DNA of 64,000 nt from NCBI GenBank assembly GCA_000277545.1, contig AKXM01000004.1, positions 186,001-250,000 of the forward strand. The letters run 5' to 3'. The notes beneath the pieces were generated by a model. That model had not been told where the DNA came from and ran no database searches. It worked only from the letters and a program-made list of their open reading frames with translations. This stretch comes from Enterobacter sp. Ag1. GTDB taxonomy: Bacteria > Pseudomonadota > Gammaproteobacteria > Enterobacterales > Enterobacteriaceae. Shown here piece after piece: positions 47,983-56,379 of the stretch. A program made the translations under genes and the position numbers. The stretch's first letter is position 1. Each line of letters starts with the position of its first letter.

Positions 47983-48524
47983 TTATTATTGCCCGTGCAG
48001 AGAGCTTTATTTCTATTTGGCTAAATTAACGCCTGATAATCATGCTTTAAATTTCATCGAAACGTTTTTATTGCCTTATCCTGGGGCAAAGTGTCATTAA
48101 ACTTTCATTATTTTGGTGCAGAATACATGGTCTGTTGTACAGGCTTTATTCGGTGGACATAAAAAATACAGGGATGAAATCCGGGTATTGAACGCGATGA
48201 CTGGCTTTAGGTTGATTTGTGCATAGGTATGCATAAAAAATCATAAAGATATATCCTTCAAAAAGGATTTTATTGTTCATGTGTCTGGACGAAAAGTGCA
48301 CTTTACGCTAAGGTTCAGAAGTTGTCGGAATGTTGTTAAAACACAATCTGTTGCGACAATCTTGTGTAGTGAAAATATATATCAAAAAGCGCGGATTACT
48401 TTCCCAAAGTAATCGTGTAATTTTCTGAATCTGTGCGGCAGATCGACACATGCTTAAAAATGGCTTGCCATTGTTTACGTTGTGTGTGATAACACGTTGG
48501 GTTAAACGAGGTACAGTTCTGTTT
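47983..48524. other. 542-base non-coding region before yobF-cspC
   Basis: AT-rich stretch with no supportable gene. It contains a palindrome TGCATA-GG-TATGCA (48220-48233) and a perfect hairpin GATTACTTT-CCC-AAAGTAATC (48394-48414). It is likely to hold the promoter(s) and the long leader of yobF-cspC. Confidence 0.6.
48394..48414. repeat. Perfect 9-bp hairpin upstream of yobF
   Basis: GATTACTTT-CCC-AAAGTAATC, followed by a weak T-rich run. It could be a leader hairpin or attenuator about 110 bases before the yobF start. Confidence 0.6.
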
Positions 48525-48668
48525 ATGTGTGGCATTTTCAGTAAAGAAGACCTGAGTAAACACGTTGTCGTTGAATACCGCTTCTCTGCCGAGCCTTATA
48601 TTAGTGCCTCATGCAGTAATGTCTCTGTTTTATCTAAGTTATGCCTGCGGGCGAAGAATACAATCTAA
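48525..48668 (+). CDS. yobF: Small stress-related protein YobF
   Basis: A 47-residue protein encoded just upstream of cspC, nearly identical to E. coli YobF ([20 protein letters not shown], then [14 protein letters not shown]). Reported in E. coli to accumulate after heat shock; molecular role unknown. It has three cysteines (C2, C30 and C41 by count). The ribosome site is weak. The 12-base gap to cspC and the conserved pairing indicate co-transcription. Confidence 0.93.
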   Translation: MCGIFSKEDLSKHVVVEYRFSAEPYISASCSNVSVLSKLCLRAKNTI

Positions 48669-48680
48669 GGAATTTGCAAA

Positions 48681-48890
48681 ATGGCAAAGATTAAAGGTCA
48701 AGTTAAGTGGTTCAACGAGTCTAAAGGTTTTGGTTTCATTACTCCAGCAGACGGCAGCAAAGATGTATTCGTACACTTCTCTGCAATCCAGGGTAACGGC
48801 TTCAAAACTCTGGCTGAAGGCCAGAACGTTGAATTCGAAATCCAGGACGGCCAGAAAGGCCCTGCTGCAGTTAACGTGACTGCCATCTAA
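48681..48890 (+). CDS. cspC: Cold-shock-like RNA-binding protein CspC
   Basis: A constitutive CspA-family RNA chaperone and transcription antiterminator of 69 residues that also affects stress-gene mRNA stability. The five-stranded OB fold carries RNP1 KGFGFI and RNP2 VFVHF, with the aromatic RNA-binding patch. AAGGAATTTGCAAA precedes the ATG. It is the second gene of yobF-cspC and ends at a strong terminator. Confidence 0.98.
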
Positions 48891-48936
48891 TTCTTCTGGA
48901 TTAGAGCTCAGGCGCGAATAACGCCGAATTGAGATA

Positions 48937-48963
48937 AAAGCCCCGTTTCGACGGGGCTTTTTC
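48937..48963 (+). terminator. cspC terminator
   Basis: AAAGCCCCGT-TTCG-ACGGGGCTTT followed by further T residues. Confidence 0.92.
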
Positions 48964-49121
48964 ATTTCTGTCGCTAATCTACTGTTTTTCAAGCTATTAA
49001 CAAATTGAATCATTTGTTGCCTCTTGTTGCAAAGCTGCGAAGGTTTTAGCACTGTTCTCCCGGCAAAATGTCTGGGATCTGGTTAAATCTTTCAATCGCT
49101 TAGGCTCCTCAAGGAATAGTT

Positions 49122-50867
49122 GTGAAGAAGGGTGTCCCCGTATTAACCGGTAATTTTATCCAGTGGCGTTTTGGGCTTCTGTGTGTGGCCATCACCGGGA
49201 GTTTGGTGTTCCTGCTCGGACGTATTGCCTGGCTGCAAATTATCTCCCCGGATAACCTGGTTAAACAGGAGGATATGCGTTCCCTGCGCGAGGAGCCGAT
49301 TGAGGTGCCCCGTGGGATGATCGAAGATCGCAACGGAAAACCGCTGGCGGTCAGTGTGCCGGTCGAGGCTGTGTGGGCCGATCCGAAAACGGTTATGGAG
49401 AAGGGCGGCGTACTGGTTAACAGCCGCTGGCAGGCGCTGGCCTCGGCGCTGCACGTCCCTTTGAGCGAGATTGCCGCGCGTATTCACAGCAACGAGCGCG
49501 GCCGTTTTATCTACCTTGCGCGCCAGCTGGATCCCCAGCAGGCACAATACATCGACAAACTAAATATCCCTGGTATTGCGCTGCGCGATGAATCTCGCCG
49601 CTTTTATCCCGCAGGCCGGGTTGGGGCAAACCTGATCGGCTTCACCAACATTGACGATCAGGGCATTGAAGGGATCGAGAAAAGCTTTAACCAGCAGCTG
49701 ACCGGTAAAGAAGGTGAGCGTCTGGTGCGTAAAGACCGTTACGGCCATGTTGTAGAGAATATTACTGAGAACCCTGCCAGCCCCGCGCATAATATCCAGC
49801 TCAGCATCGATGAACGGCTGCAAACTGTGACGGAAGATGCACTCAGCAACGCTGTGTCCTGGAACAAAGCAGAGTCAGGCGCTGCGGTGGTTATTGATGT
49901 ACAGACCGGTGAAGTTCTGGCGATGGCTAATTACCCGACTTTCAATCCGAACAACCGCGATGATGCAAAGCTCGATGATTTCCGTAACCGTGCGATAAGC
50001 GACACCTTCGAACCCGGTTCGACCGTAAAACCGATGGTGGTAATGACCGCGCTGCAGCAGGGAATTGTCCGGCCTGACAGCGTTATTGATACTCATCCAT
50101 TTACACTGGACGGGCACCACATTCGTGACGTGGGCTATTACCCGCAGCTCACCCTGACAGGCGTGCTACAAAAATCGAGCGATACCGGCGTGTCCCGTCT
50201 TTCACTGGCGATGCCGATTCAGAATATTTGGGACACTTATCATAAATTTGGCTTTGGCGTCCCTACCGCAATCGGCCTGACGGGGGAAAGCCGCGGCCTG
50301 TTGCCGGTGCGCCAGCGCTGGGGAGAACTGGATCGCGCCACTTTCGCATTTGGCTATGGCCTGATGGTGACCCCGCTGCAGCTGGCTCATGTTTACGCCA
50401 CGATCGGCAGCTTTGGCATTTCCCGTCCGCTGTCCATCACCCGCGTAGACCCGCCTGTGGAAGGGAAAAGGGTTATGCCTGAAGAAATCGTGCATGAAGT
50501 GGAACATATGATGGAGAGCGTGGCGCTGCCCGGCGGCGGGGGGGTTAAGGCAGCAGTTCATGGCTACCGTGTGGCAGTGAAAACGGGCACAGCCAAAAAG
50601 ATCGGTCCTGATGGCAAATATATAGATCAGTACATTGCCTACACGGCTGGCGTGGCGCCGGCCAGTAATCCTCGCTATGCGCTGGTGGTGGTGATTAACG
50701 ATCCTTCCAACGGGAAGTACTACGGCGGTGCGGTTTCTGCCCCTGTTTTCAGCCAAATCATGGGGGATGTTTTACGTCTGGAAAATATTGAGCCGGACGG
50801 GCTACCCGCCGGAGACAACAGCATTATGGTGCTGAACAAAATGGAGAATGACCGCGCCGCCATGTAG
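49122..50867 (+). CDS. Second FtsI-type transpeptidase (PBP3-SAL-like)
   Basis: Class B penicillin-binding protein that cross-links septal peptidoglycan, a paralogue of FtsI. The position next to rlmA is the same as that of the Salmonella PBP3-SAL gene, which works in acidic conditions. It has 581 residues from a GTG start with AAGGA upstream. An N-terminal membrane helix ([17 protein letters not shown]) is followed by a pedestal domain (to about 220) and the transpeptidase with the STVK motif (S300) and KTG at 487-489. The SxN motif reads SSD (352-354), where E. coli FtsI has SSN. A terminator follows. Confidence 0.93.
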   Translation: MKKGVPVLTGNFIQWRFGLLCVAITGSLVFLLGRIAWLQIISPDNLVKQEDMRSLREEPIEVPRGMIEDRNGKPLAVSVPVEAVWADPKTVMEKGGVLVNSRWQALASALHVPLSEIAARIHSNERGRFIYLARQLDPQQAQYIDKLNIPGIALRDESRRFYPAGRVGANLIGFTNIDDQGIEGIEKSFNQQLTGKEGERLVRKDRYGHVVENITENPASPAHNIQLSIDERLQTVTEDALSNAVSWNKAESGAAVVIDVQTGEVLAMANYPTFNPNNRDDAKLDDFRNRAISDTFEPGSTVKPMVVMTALQQGIVRPDSVIDTHPFTLDGHHIRDVGYYPQLTLTGVLQKSSDTGVSRLSLAMPIQNIWDTYHKFGFGVPTAIGLTGESRGLLPVRQRWGELDRATFAFGYGLMVTPLQLAHVYATIGSFGISRPLSITRVDPPVEGKRVMPEEIVHEVEHMMESVALPGGGGVKAAVHGYRVAVKTGTAKKIGPDGKYIDQYIAYTAGVAPASNPRYALVVVINDPSNGKYYGGAVSAPVFSQIMGDVLRLENIEPDGLPAGDNSIMVLNKMENDRAAM

Positions 50868-50881
50868 CGGTTTGGCAAAAG

Positions 50882-50904
50882 GGGCGCTAAAATTGCGCCC
50901 TTTG
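50882..50904 (+). terminator. Terminator after the PBP3-like gene
   Basis: GGGCGC-TAAAATT-GCGCCC followed by TTTGTTGTTT. It lies just before the rlmA ribosome site, so rlmA may be partly read through. Confidence 0.7.
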
Positions 50905-50922
50905 TTGTTTCCGGAGTTTTTT

Positions 50923-51726
50923 ATGTCCTGGCTTTGCCCACTCTGCCATTCCGTGCTTAGCGCCAGCGCGAACAGCTATCGTTGCCCTCAGGGCCATCAA
51001 TTTGATATTGCCAAAGAAGGCTACGTTAATTTGCTGCCCGTTCAGCATAAACGTTCGAAAGACCCGGGTGACAGCGCGGAAATGATGCAGGCTCGCCGGG
51101 CATTCCTCGACGCCGGACATTATCAGCCTCTACGCGATACCGTTTGCCAGCTGTTAAAAGAGATAGCGCCCTCGGCGCTATTGGATATTGGCTGTGGGGA
51201 AGGGTATTACACGGCGGGATTTGCGTCGGTTGTGGCAGATAACGGGGGTGAAACCTGGGGACTGGACGTTTCAAAAGTTGCGATTCGCTACGCCGCCAAA
51301 CGCTACCGTGAAGTTAAATTTTGCGTAGCATCCAGCCACCGCCTGCCGTTTGCCGACGAGAGTATGGACTCGATTGTGCGCATTTTTGCACCCTGCAAGG
51401 GCGAAGAGCTTGCCCGGGTCGTGAAGCGTGGCGGCGTAGTGGTGACAGCCACGCCTGGCCCACGCCATTTGATGCAGCTAAAAGGGCTGATTTATCAGGA
51501 TATTGTCTTGCACAGTGAAGAGGTTGAATCTATGCCGGGCTTTACGCTGCAGCAGACGCTTCAGCCTGGCTGGATGATGAACCTGCGTGGGGATGAGGCT
51601 GCCGCTCTGCTGCAAATGACGCCGTTCGCCTGGCGCGCCCGCCCGGAAGTCTGGGACGGGCTGAAAACAGAAACGGCATTTAGCTGTGAAACTGACTTTG
51701 TGGTGCGGGTCTGGCAGCGCGATTGA
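50923..51726 (+). CDS. rlmA: 23S rRNA m1G745 methyltransferase RlmA
   Basis: Methylates N1 of G745 in helix 35 of 23S rRNA. The start at [10 protein letters not shown] gives 267 residues; a longer upstream frame is not conserved and covers the terminator. The N-terminal zinc finger uses C5, C8, C21 and H25 (CPLC, CPQGH). The SAM-binding motif is [15 protein letters not shown] and the C-terminal block [29 protein letters not shown] precedes the ATG. Convergent with mntP, whose stop lies 1 base away. Confidence 0.97.
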   Translation: MSWLCPLCHSVLSASANSYRCPQGHQFDIAKEGYVNLLPVQHKRSKDPGDSAEMMQARRAFLDAGHYQPLRDTVCQLLKEIAPSALLDIGCGEGYYTAGFASVVADNGGETWGLDVSKVAIRYAAKRYREVKFCVASSHRLPFADESMDSIVRIFAPCKGEELARVVKRGGVVVTATPGPRHLMQLKGLIYQDIVLHSEEVESMPGFTLQQTLQPGWMMNLRGDEAAALLQMTPFAWRARPEVWDGLKTETAFSCETDFVVRVWQRD

Positions 51727-52299
51727 TCAGTTAAAAGGGGCGAAGTGGCTGTACATGATCTGGCAGCCGATGCCTATCAGCACGATACCGCCGAGGATCT
51801 CGGCGCGTTTGCCTAACATAGGCCCGATAAAGCGGCCGACCATTATCCCCAGCGTGGACATGATCGCGGTAGCGCAGCCGATGGCTAGCGCAGTCTGAAT
51901 AATATTGACCTGCAGGAAGGCAAGCCCAACGCCTACGGCCATTGCATCAAGACTGGTGGCAATCGCGGTGGTCACCAGCAGCCAAAAACCGTGGCGATGA
52001 ATTTTAGGCGCATCTTCCTGAGCCGCCCCGCGGAAGCCTTCCAGCACCATACGCCCGCCGAGGAACACCAGCAGAATAAAGGCCACCCAGTGGTTCCATT
52101 CCAGCACAACTTTGCTCGCCAGCAGGCCAAGGCCCCAGCCGATAAGCGGAGTAATGGCTTCAATGACGCCAAAGATCAAACCGGTACGGAGGGCTTCTGA
52201 GAATTTAGGTTTGTGTAGAGTGGCACCTTTGCCGATGGAAGCGGCGAAAGCGTCCATGGACATGCCGAAAGCAAGCAGGATTGTTGCGGAGAGATTCAT
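51727..52299 (-). CDS. mntP: Manganese exporter MntP
   Basis: Inner membrane Mn(II) efflux pump. The 190 residues form six membrane helices in two inverted halves, each with an Asp-containing motif ([14 protein letters not shown] near the start and [14 protein letters not shown] in the middle) that lines the metal path. Control is visible upstream: a yybP-ykoY manganese riboswitch in the leader and an MntR box about 320 bases before the start, the same double regulation known from E. coli. Confidence 0.97.
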   Translation of the reverse strand: MNLSATILLAFGMSMDAFAASIGKGATLHKPKFSEALRTGLIFGVIEAITPLIGWGLGLLASKVVLEWNHWVAFILLVFLGGRMVLEGFRGAAQEDAPKIHRHGFWLLVTTAIATSLDAMAVGVGLAFLQVNIIQTALAIGCATAIMSTLGIMVGRFIGPMLGKRAEILGGIVLIGIGCQIMYSHFAPFN

Positions 52300-52304
52300 C
52301 GTTA

Positions 52305-52505
52305 CGCCTCAGTTGGGAATATCCATATACACGCAAACCATCCCCAACTTTACGATGGCGCGTGCCTATGGTCTCGCCTACTCAGAACTCTGAGGCGTAC
52401 ATGCCACGTTAATCTCAGGAGCGGATATAACGAGTATGTTGACATGTACATTTCTGCCTGTGGCAGAAATCGGCTACTCCCCAACGACGGGCGCAACCTT
52501 AACAT
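52305..52505 (-). promoter_or_regulatory. yybP-ykoY manganese riboswitch of mntP
   Basis: On the minus strand the conserved GGGGAGTAGC (rev. 52474-52483), the hairpin TTTCTGCC/GGCAGAAA, and ACATGTCAACATACTCG match the Mn-sensing aptamer known upstream of E. coli alx and mntP. Nearer the gene CCTCAGAGTTCTGAG forms a likely expression-platform hairpin. Mn(II) binding is expected to raise mntP expression. Confidence 0.88.
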
Positions 52506-52621
52506 ATTTTTTTAAATTAAAACAATCTTTGAATTCTATTTTTCTGATCATTTATTGATAACGATTTTCGTTTTAATGAGACATGCAATGTAAAGGTTAA
52601 AATAAAGCCATATAAATCTTA

Positions 52622-52643
52622 TGAAATAGCAAAGGCTATGTTT
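52622..52643. promoter_or_regulatory. MntR box upstream of mntP
   Basis: ATAGCAAAGGCTATGTTT with flanks matches 19 of 22 positions of the E. coli MntR box. It lies at the expected promoter position upstream of the riboswitch. Confidence 0.85.
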
Positions 52644-52692
52644 CAATTGATGAAAAATAGCCCACCAATATAGACATTGCTATATGTGTAAC

Positions 52693-53151
52693 TTACTGAG
52701 TTGAAACCATTATTTTGTAAATTCTTTCGAGGTCATCAATATTCTTTACGCGAATCAATAAGCGCCGCTGTTCTAATTGCATCACCAGCACGCCATCTTC
52801 CGATAAATTCATTTCTTTAATGCGGTTATATTCCACCCAAACATTGGCGAAGAAAAAACCATGACTTTTGAAGACGATCTTCGGTTGCCTGAACCAGGAA
52901 AGATAAATGGCCATTAGCGCCAGAGCAGATAATAACCATGTGGTTAGCGGGGTACCGTGCGAGGTCACGTTGTTATAGATAAGAATGCCGACAAGAAAGA
53001 CAAAGATGGCGCTGTCCACGCGATTACGGCGAAGCAGGGGGATTTTGAGCAGGGTTTTGCCCTTTAGTTTGTCCATCACAAACTCATCGTAAACGGCAAA
53101 AGCCAGCAGCAACGCGATAAACACAACCAGCACGACATCCGTTAACGTCAT
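52693..53151 (-). CDS. yobD: DUF986 inner membrane protein YobD
   Basis: A 152-residue membrane protein of the DUF986 family with three or four hydrophobic segments ([47 protein letters not shown]) and a C-terminal PH-like stretch ([22 protein letters not shown]). Function unknown; always found after manXYZ in enterobacteria. A strong terminator after manZ separates them, so it probably has its own promoter or is read through. Confidence 0.95.
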   Translation of the reverse strand: MTLTDVVLVVFIALLLAFAVYDEFVMDKLKGKTLLKIPLLRRNRVDSAIFVFLVGILIYNNVTSHGTPLTTWLLSALALMAIYLSWFRQPKIVFKSHGFFFANVWVEYNRIKEMNLSEDGVLVMQLEQRRLLIRVKNIDDLERIYKIMVSTQ

Positions 53152-53170
53152 GAAACCTCCCCTTAAAGAT

Positions 53171-53198
53171 AAAAAAAACGGGGGCTGAATGCCCCCGT
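53171..53198 (-). terminator. manXYZ terminator
   Basis: On the minus strand, ACGGGGGC-ATTCA-GCCCCCGT followed by a run of T, between manZ and yobD. Confidence 0.92.
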
Positions 53199-53211
53199 TT
53201 GTCAGAACAAA

Positions 53212-54063
53212 TTACAGACCCAGCAGGCCAATAGCGTAACCCACAATGCCGATTACAAAGAAGCCCATAATGATCCACAGCGCGTTGACTTTTTTGCGTA
53301 GCAGCCACATACAGGCAAAGGTCAGCAGCAGCGGTACCAGGCCCGGCATCAGCTGGTCGAGGATCGTTTGCACGGTGGTCACTTTAACGGCCCCGGTCTG
53401 GTCGGTAATTTTTGACACCACCAGTGGGATGTTAACGTGCGTCCATTTGTTAACTAACGCCCCCATGACAAAGAGGCCGAGAATAGACGCCCCTTCCGTC
53501 AGTTTTTGCAGGAAGCCGCCGCCCATATCCTTAACGATATCGACGCCTTTACGGTAGCCATAGGCCACGCCATAGTAGCGGGTCAGCAGGCGCACCGCGT
53601 TGAACAGAATAAAGAACAGCAGCGGGCCAAGCAGGCTACCGCTCATGGCGATACCGGCGCCCAGGGCAGCAAAGACCGGGCGGACGGTCCCCCAGAAGAT
53701 AGGGTCGCCTACGCCGGCCAGCGGCCCCATCAGGCCAACTTTGATGCCGTTAATCGCACCGTCATCAATCTCAGCGCCGTTAGCACGCTGCTCTTCCATT
53801 GCCAGCGTGACGCCAAGTACCGGGGCGGCAACGTAAGGGTGGGTGTTAAAGAATTCCAGATGGCGCTTGATAGCCTGGCGACGGGCGTCGTTATTTTCCG
53901 GGTACAGGCGTTTGATAACCGGCACCATACAGAAGCAGAAGCCTAACGCCTGCATACGTTCGAAGTTCCACGAGCCCTGGAACAGGTTAGAACGCAGGAA
54001 TACGCCACGGATATCACTCTGGGTGATTTTCTTCTCAGTCGTTAATTTAGTGGAATCAACCAT
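53212..54063 (-). CDS. manZ: Mannose PTS IID component ManZ
   Basis: Membrane subunit IID of the mannose/glucose/glucosamine phosphotransferase transporter; also used by some phages for DNA entry. The ATG at 54063 (MVDSTKLTTEKK, 283 residues) has AGGTGAG 4 bases upstream and is preferred to the GTG three codons earlier. Characteristic segments are LRSNLFQGSWNFERMQALGF and GPLAGVGDPIFWGTVRPVFAALGAG. Last gene of manXYZ, 12 bases after manY. Confidence 0.98.
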   Translation of the reverse strand: MVDSTKLTTEKKITQSDIRGVFLRSNLFQGSWNFERMQALGFCFCMVPVIKRLYPENNDARRQAIKRHLEFFNTHPYVAAPVLGVTLAMEEQRANGAEIDDGAINGIKVGLMGPLAGVGDPIFWGTVRPVFAALGAGIAMSGSLLGPLLFFILFNAVRLLTRYYGVAYGYRKGVDIVKDMGGGFLQKLTEGASILGLFVMGALVNKWTHVNIPLVVSKITDQTGAVKVTTVQTILDQLMPGLVPLLLTFACMWLLRKKVNALWIIMGFFVIGIVGYAIGLLGL

Positions 54064-54075
54064 TTCGCTCACCTG

Positions 54076-54876
54076 TTAGTCCAGTTCGTTATCAAGATCG
54101 TTCGCGGCAGCAGCCTGAGCCGGAGCACCCGCGCTACGGTTATATTTCGGGCTGAGCTGAATGTAGAGAATGGCCATCACTGCGCCAATCACGCCCAGTG
54201 CCACCAGGTTGAAGTTGGTGAACGCTGCGGTAACGAAACCGAGGTAGAAGAACGGCATCAGGTAGCCCGCGCGCATCATGTTGATGACCATCGCGTAACC
54301 GACCACCACAATCATGCCGCCGGCGATGTTCAGGCCGCTGGTTACCACTTCAGGAATGGCGTTCAGCATGTTCTGAACTTCACTGGTGCCTACGGAGATG
54401 GCGACGATAACCGCTGGAATAGCGATACGCATTGCCTGCAGGAACAGGGAAGAGACGTGGATCCAGGAAAGCGCCGTCAGGTTGCCGTTATTGGCCGCCT
54501 TATCCGCCGCGTGCTGGAAGCCCACGGTAATAGTACGCACGATAATGGTCAGCACCTGGCCCGCAGCAGCCAGTGGGATAGCCAGCGCGATACCGGCCCC
54601 GATGCTTTGGTGCCCGGCAATGACCAGAATGGTCGAGATAATTGAAGCGAGGGCGGCATCCGGGGCCACGGCGGCACCGATATTCATCCAGCCCAGGGCG
54701 ATCATTTCCAGCGTACCGCCGATGATGATGCCGGTTTTCATGTCGCCGAGGACGGCGCCGATTAACGTACAGGCGATAAGCGGACGGTGGAACTGAAATT
54801 CATCGAGCACCGACTCCATACCGGCGATACAGGCTACGACAAACACCAGCACAATCTGAAGAGTGGTAATCTCCAT
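54076..54876 (-). CDS. manY: Mannose PTS IIC component ManY
   Basis: Integral membrane IIC subunit that forms the sugar pathway with ManZ. The 266 residues contain multiple membrane helices and the family motif GGTLEMIALGWMNIGAAVAPDAALASI. In E. coli, manXYZ mRNA is a target of the small RNA SgrS under sugar-phosphate stress, pairing near manX and within the manX-manY region. The gap to manX is 63 bases. Confidence 0.98.
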   Translation of the reverse strand: MEITTLQIVLVFVVACIAGMESVLDEFQFHRPLIACTLIGAVLGDMKTGIIIGGTLEMIALGWMNIGAAVAPDAALASIISTILVIAGHQSIGAGIALAIPLAAAGQVLTIIVRTITVGFQHAADKAANNGNLTALSWIHVSSLFLQAMRIAIPAVIVAISVGTSEVQNMLNAIPEVVTSGLNIAGGMIVVVGYAMVINMMRAGYLMPFFYLGFVTAAFTNFNLVALGVIGAVMAILYIQLSPKYNRSAGAPAQAAAANDLDNELD

Positions 54877-54939
54877 TGTACTTCTCCTATTGACGATGAC
54901 TTATGTGTGAAATCTGAGCAATATTATTAGTGATGACAA

Positions 54940-55905
54940 TCATTTAACTTTCGCGATCAGATCCATCATTTTCAGTTTTTGATCGGTAGACACTTTCCGC
55001 GCTTCAAGCTCAATACCGCGGTCGTTCAGTTTTTTGAAGGCCTCAATATCTTTCTCATCTACGGAAATGGCGTTGTTAACCTGGGTTTTGCCCTGGCGGA
55101 AAGCCATGCCGCCGATATTGACGGAGGTGATTTTTACGCCACCCTCAACAATGCGCTCAACGTCGGTTGGGTTGGTGAACAGGAGCATGACGCGTTCACC
55201 CGCGTATTTGGGGTTGTTGTAAACGCGGATCATTTTTGCGACATCCACCACGTGGGCGGTGACGCCCGGCGGTGCAACCTGGGTCAGCAGCGTTTTGCGA
55301 ACGGTGTCTGCCGCCACTTCATCACTGACGACGATAATGCGGGTAACGTTGGTTTCTTTCGTCCAGCGGGTGGCGACCTGGCCATGAATTAAACGGTCAT
55401 CAATACGCGCGAGACCGATGTTCATGTAATCGTTTGGCCCCATCGGTTTGGCTGGCGCTGCGGCTTTCGGCGCGGCGGCAACGGGGGCCGGTGCGGCTTT
55501 TTCTATCGGCTTAGCTTTCAGCGCTTTCACGCCTTCGCGGCCCGTTTCAACGGCGTGGGCAACCAGATCGTCGAAGGTGGGATTGTCGTCCCGCGACATC
55601 AGGGTTTCGACCAGCATCGGGATATTCACCCCGGCGACCACTTCGTAATGTTCCTTATCCACAACGATACGGCTTGCCGCATTGAATGGACTGCCACCCC
55701 AGGTATCCACGAGGAATAGCACGCCTTTGCTGGTGTCCAGTTTCTCCAGCTGAGCGTTATATTTCTCGATCAGGGTTTCAGCATTTTCACCCGGGACGAA
55801 ATCTATCCAGCCAACGTTCTCTTGTTCGCCTAATAGCATTTCGGCGGTTTTCAGCAATTGTTCCGCTGCCCAGCCATGTGTGCCTATGACAATAGCAATA
55901 GTCAC
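54940..55905 (-). CDS. manX: Mannose PTS IIAB component ManX
   Basis: Cytoplasmic phosphotransfer subunit. The IIA domain (about 1-135) has the phosphorylated His10 (IVIGTHGWAAEQ). An Ala/Pro-rich hinge (KAAPAPVAAAPKAAAPAKP, about 140-160) links to IIB with the second active His in RIDDRLIHGQV. It has 321 residues, close to E. coli. It is the first gene of manXYZ, under a region with an inverted repeat of Mlc/NagC type. Divergent from yoaE. Confidence 0.98.
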   Translation of the reverse strand: MTIAIVIGTHGWAAEQLLKTAEMLLGEQENVGWIDFVPGENAETLIEKYNAQLEKLDTSKGVLFLVDTWGGSPFNAASRIVVDKEHYEVVAGVNIPMLVETLMSRDDNPTFDDLVAHAVETGREGVKALKAKPIEKAAPAPVAAAPKAAAPAKPMGPNDYMNIGLARIDDRLIHGQVATRWTKETNVTRIIVVSDEVAADTVRKTLLTQVAPPGVTAHVVDVAKMIRVYNNPKYAGERVMLLFTNPTDVERIVEGGVKITSVNIGGMAFRQGKTQVNNAISVDEKDIEAFKKLNDRGIELEARKVSTDQKLKMMDLIAKVK

Positions 55906-56022
55906 TTGCTACCTCCTGTTTTTGTCATTACAACACCCCTCGAAGGGTGCGGTGGTGTATCGGGATCGTTTCAGCGAATCGATTCAGATAACACGTTCAA
56001 GAAAGAACAAACCATTTGCCGG

Positions 56023-56050
56023 AATTATTTTAGACAGTGAAAAAATAATT
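56023..56050. promoter_or_regulatory. Candidate Mlc/NagC operator upstream of manX
   Basis: AATTATTTT and AAAATAATT, perfect 9-base arms with a 10-base spacer, 118-145 bases before manX. The geometry and TTATTT/AAATAA half-sites fit Mlc or NagC, both known to repress manXYZ. Confidence 0.55.
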
Positions 56051-56155
56051 TATGTGATGAAGATCCGTAATTTAACGTTGCCGTGATTTCATGGCATTAC
56101 GCTGTAAAATATGGTCAGCATAAGTTGCAAAAAAATTGCAAAGTCAGGTAAATCT

Positions 56156-56183
56156 TTGCCAAGCCCTGGTTTACTTTGATAAT
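56156..56183 (+). promoter_or_regulatory. Sigma-70-type promoter of yoaE
   Basis: TTGCCA, 16-base spacer, GATAAT, placing the transcript start near 56190 and giving yoaE a leader of about 190 nt. Confidence 0.5.
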
Positions 56184-56205
56184 GTTAGCGTCCGATTCAC
56201 TTTCA

Positions 56206-56379
56206 GGAGTAGCGGGCAGTAGCCCACCCTATGGACCGTCACCGACGTCTTTTCACTGCCGGGATGCCTAAATCCCACCCTCTCAGCGGCGTTTTATGCC
56301 CGCAAATACGATTAACCAGCCGCTTTGCGTCCGTAACCTACGGAATGCCGACTTGCTGTGCCCTTAACGGGAGTCTGAC
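56206..56379 (+). ncRNA. Structured 5' leader of yoaE (possible metal-sensing RNA)
   Basis: Begins with GGAGTAGC, a short GGGC-AGTA-GCCC hairpin and CGTCACC, echoing the GGGGAGTAGC and GTCAAC elements of the yybP-ykoY riboswitch used by other TerC-family genes. Further hairpins (GGGAT-GCCTA-AATCCC) follow. The match is partial, so this may be a variant aptamer or an unrelated leader. Confidence 0.35.

Noticed and set aside
48308-48535. 75-codon minus-strand frame upstream of yobF
   Set aside because: No ribosome site or conserved features; it overlaps the leader region of yobF-cspC.
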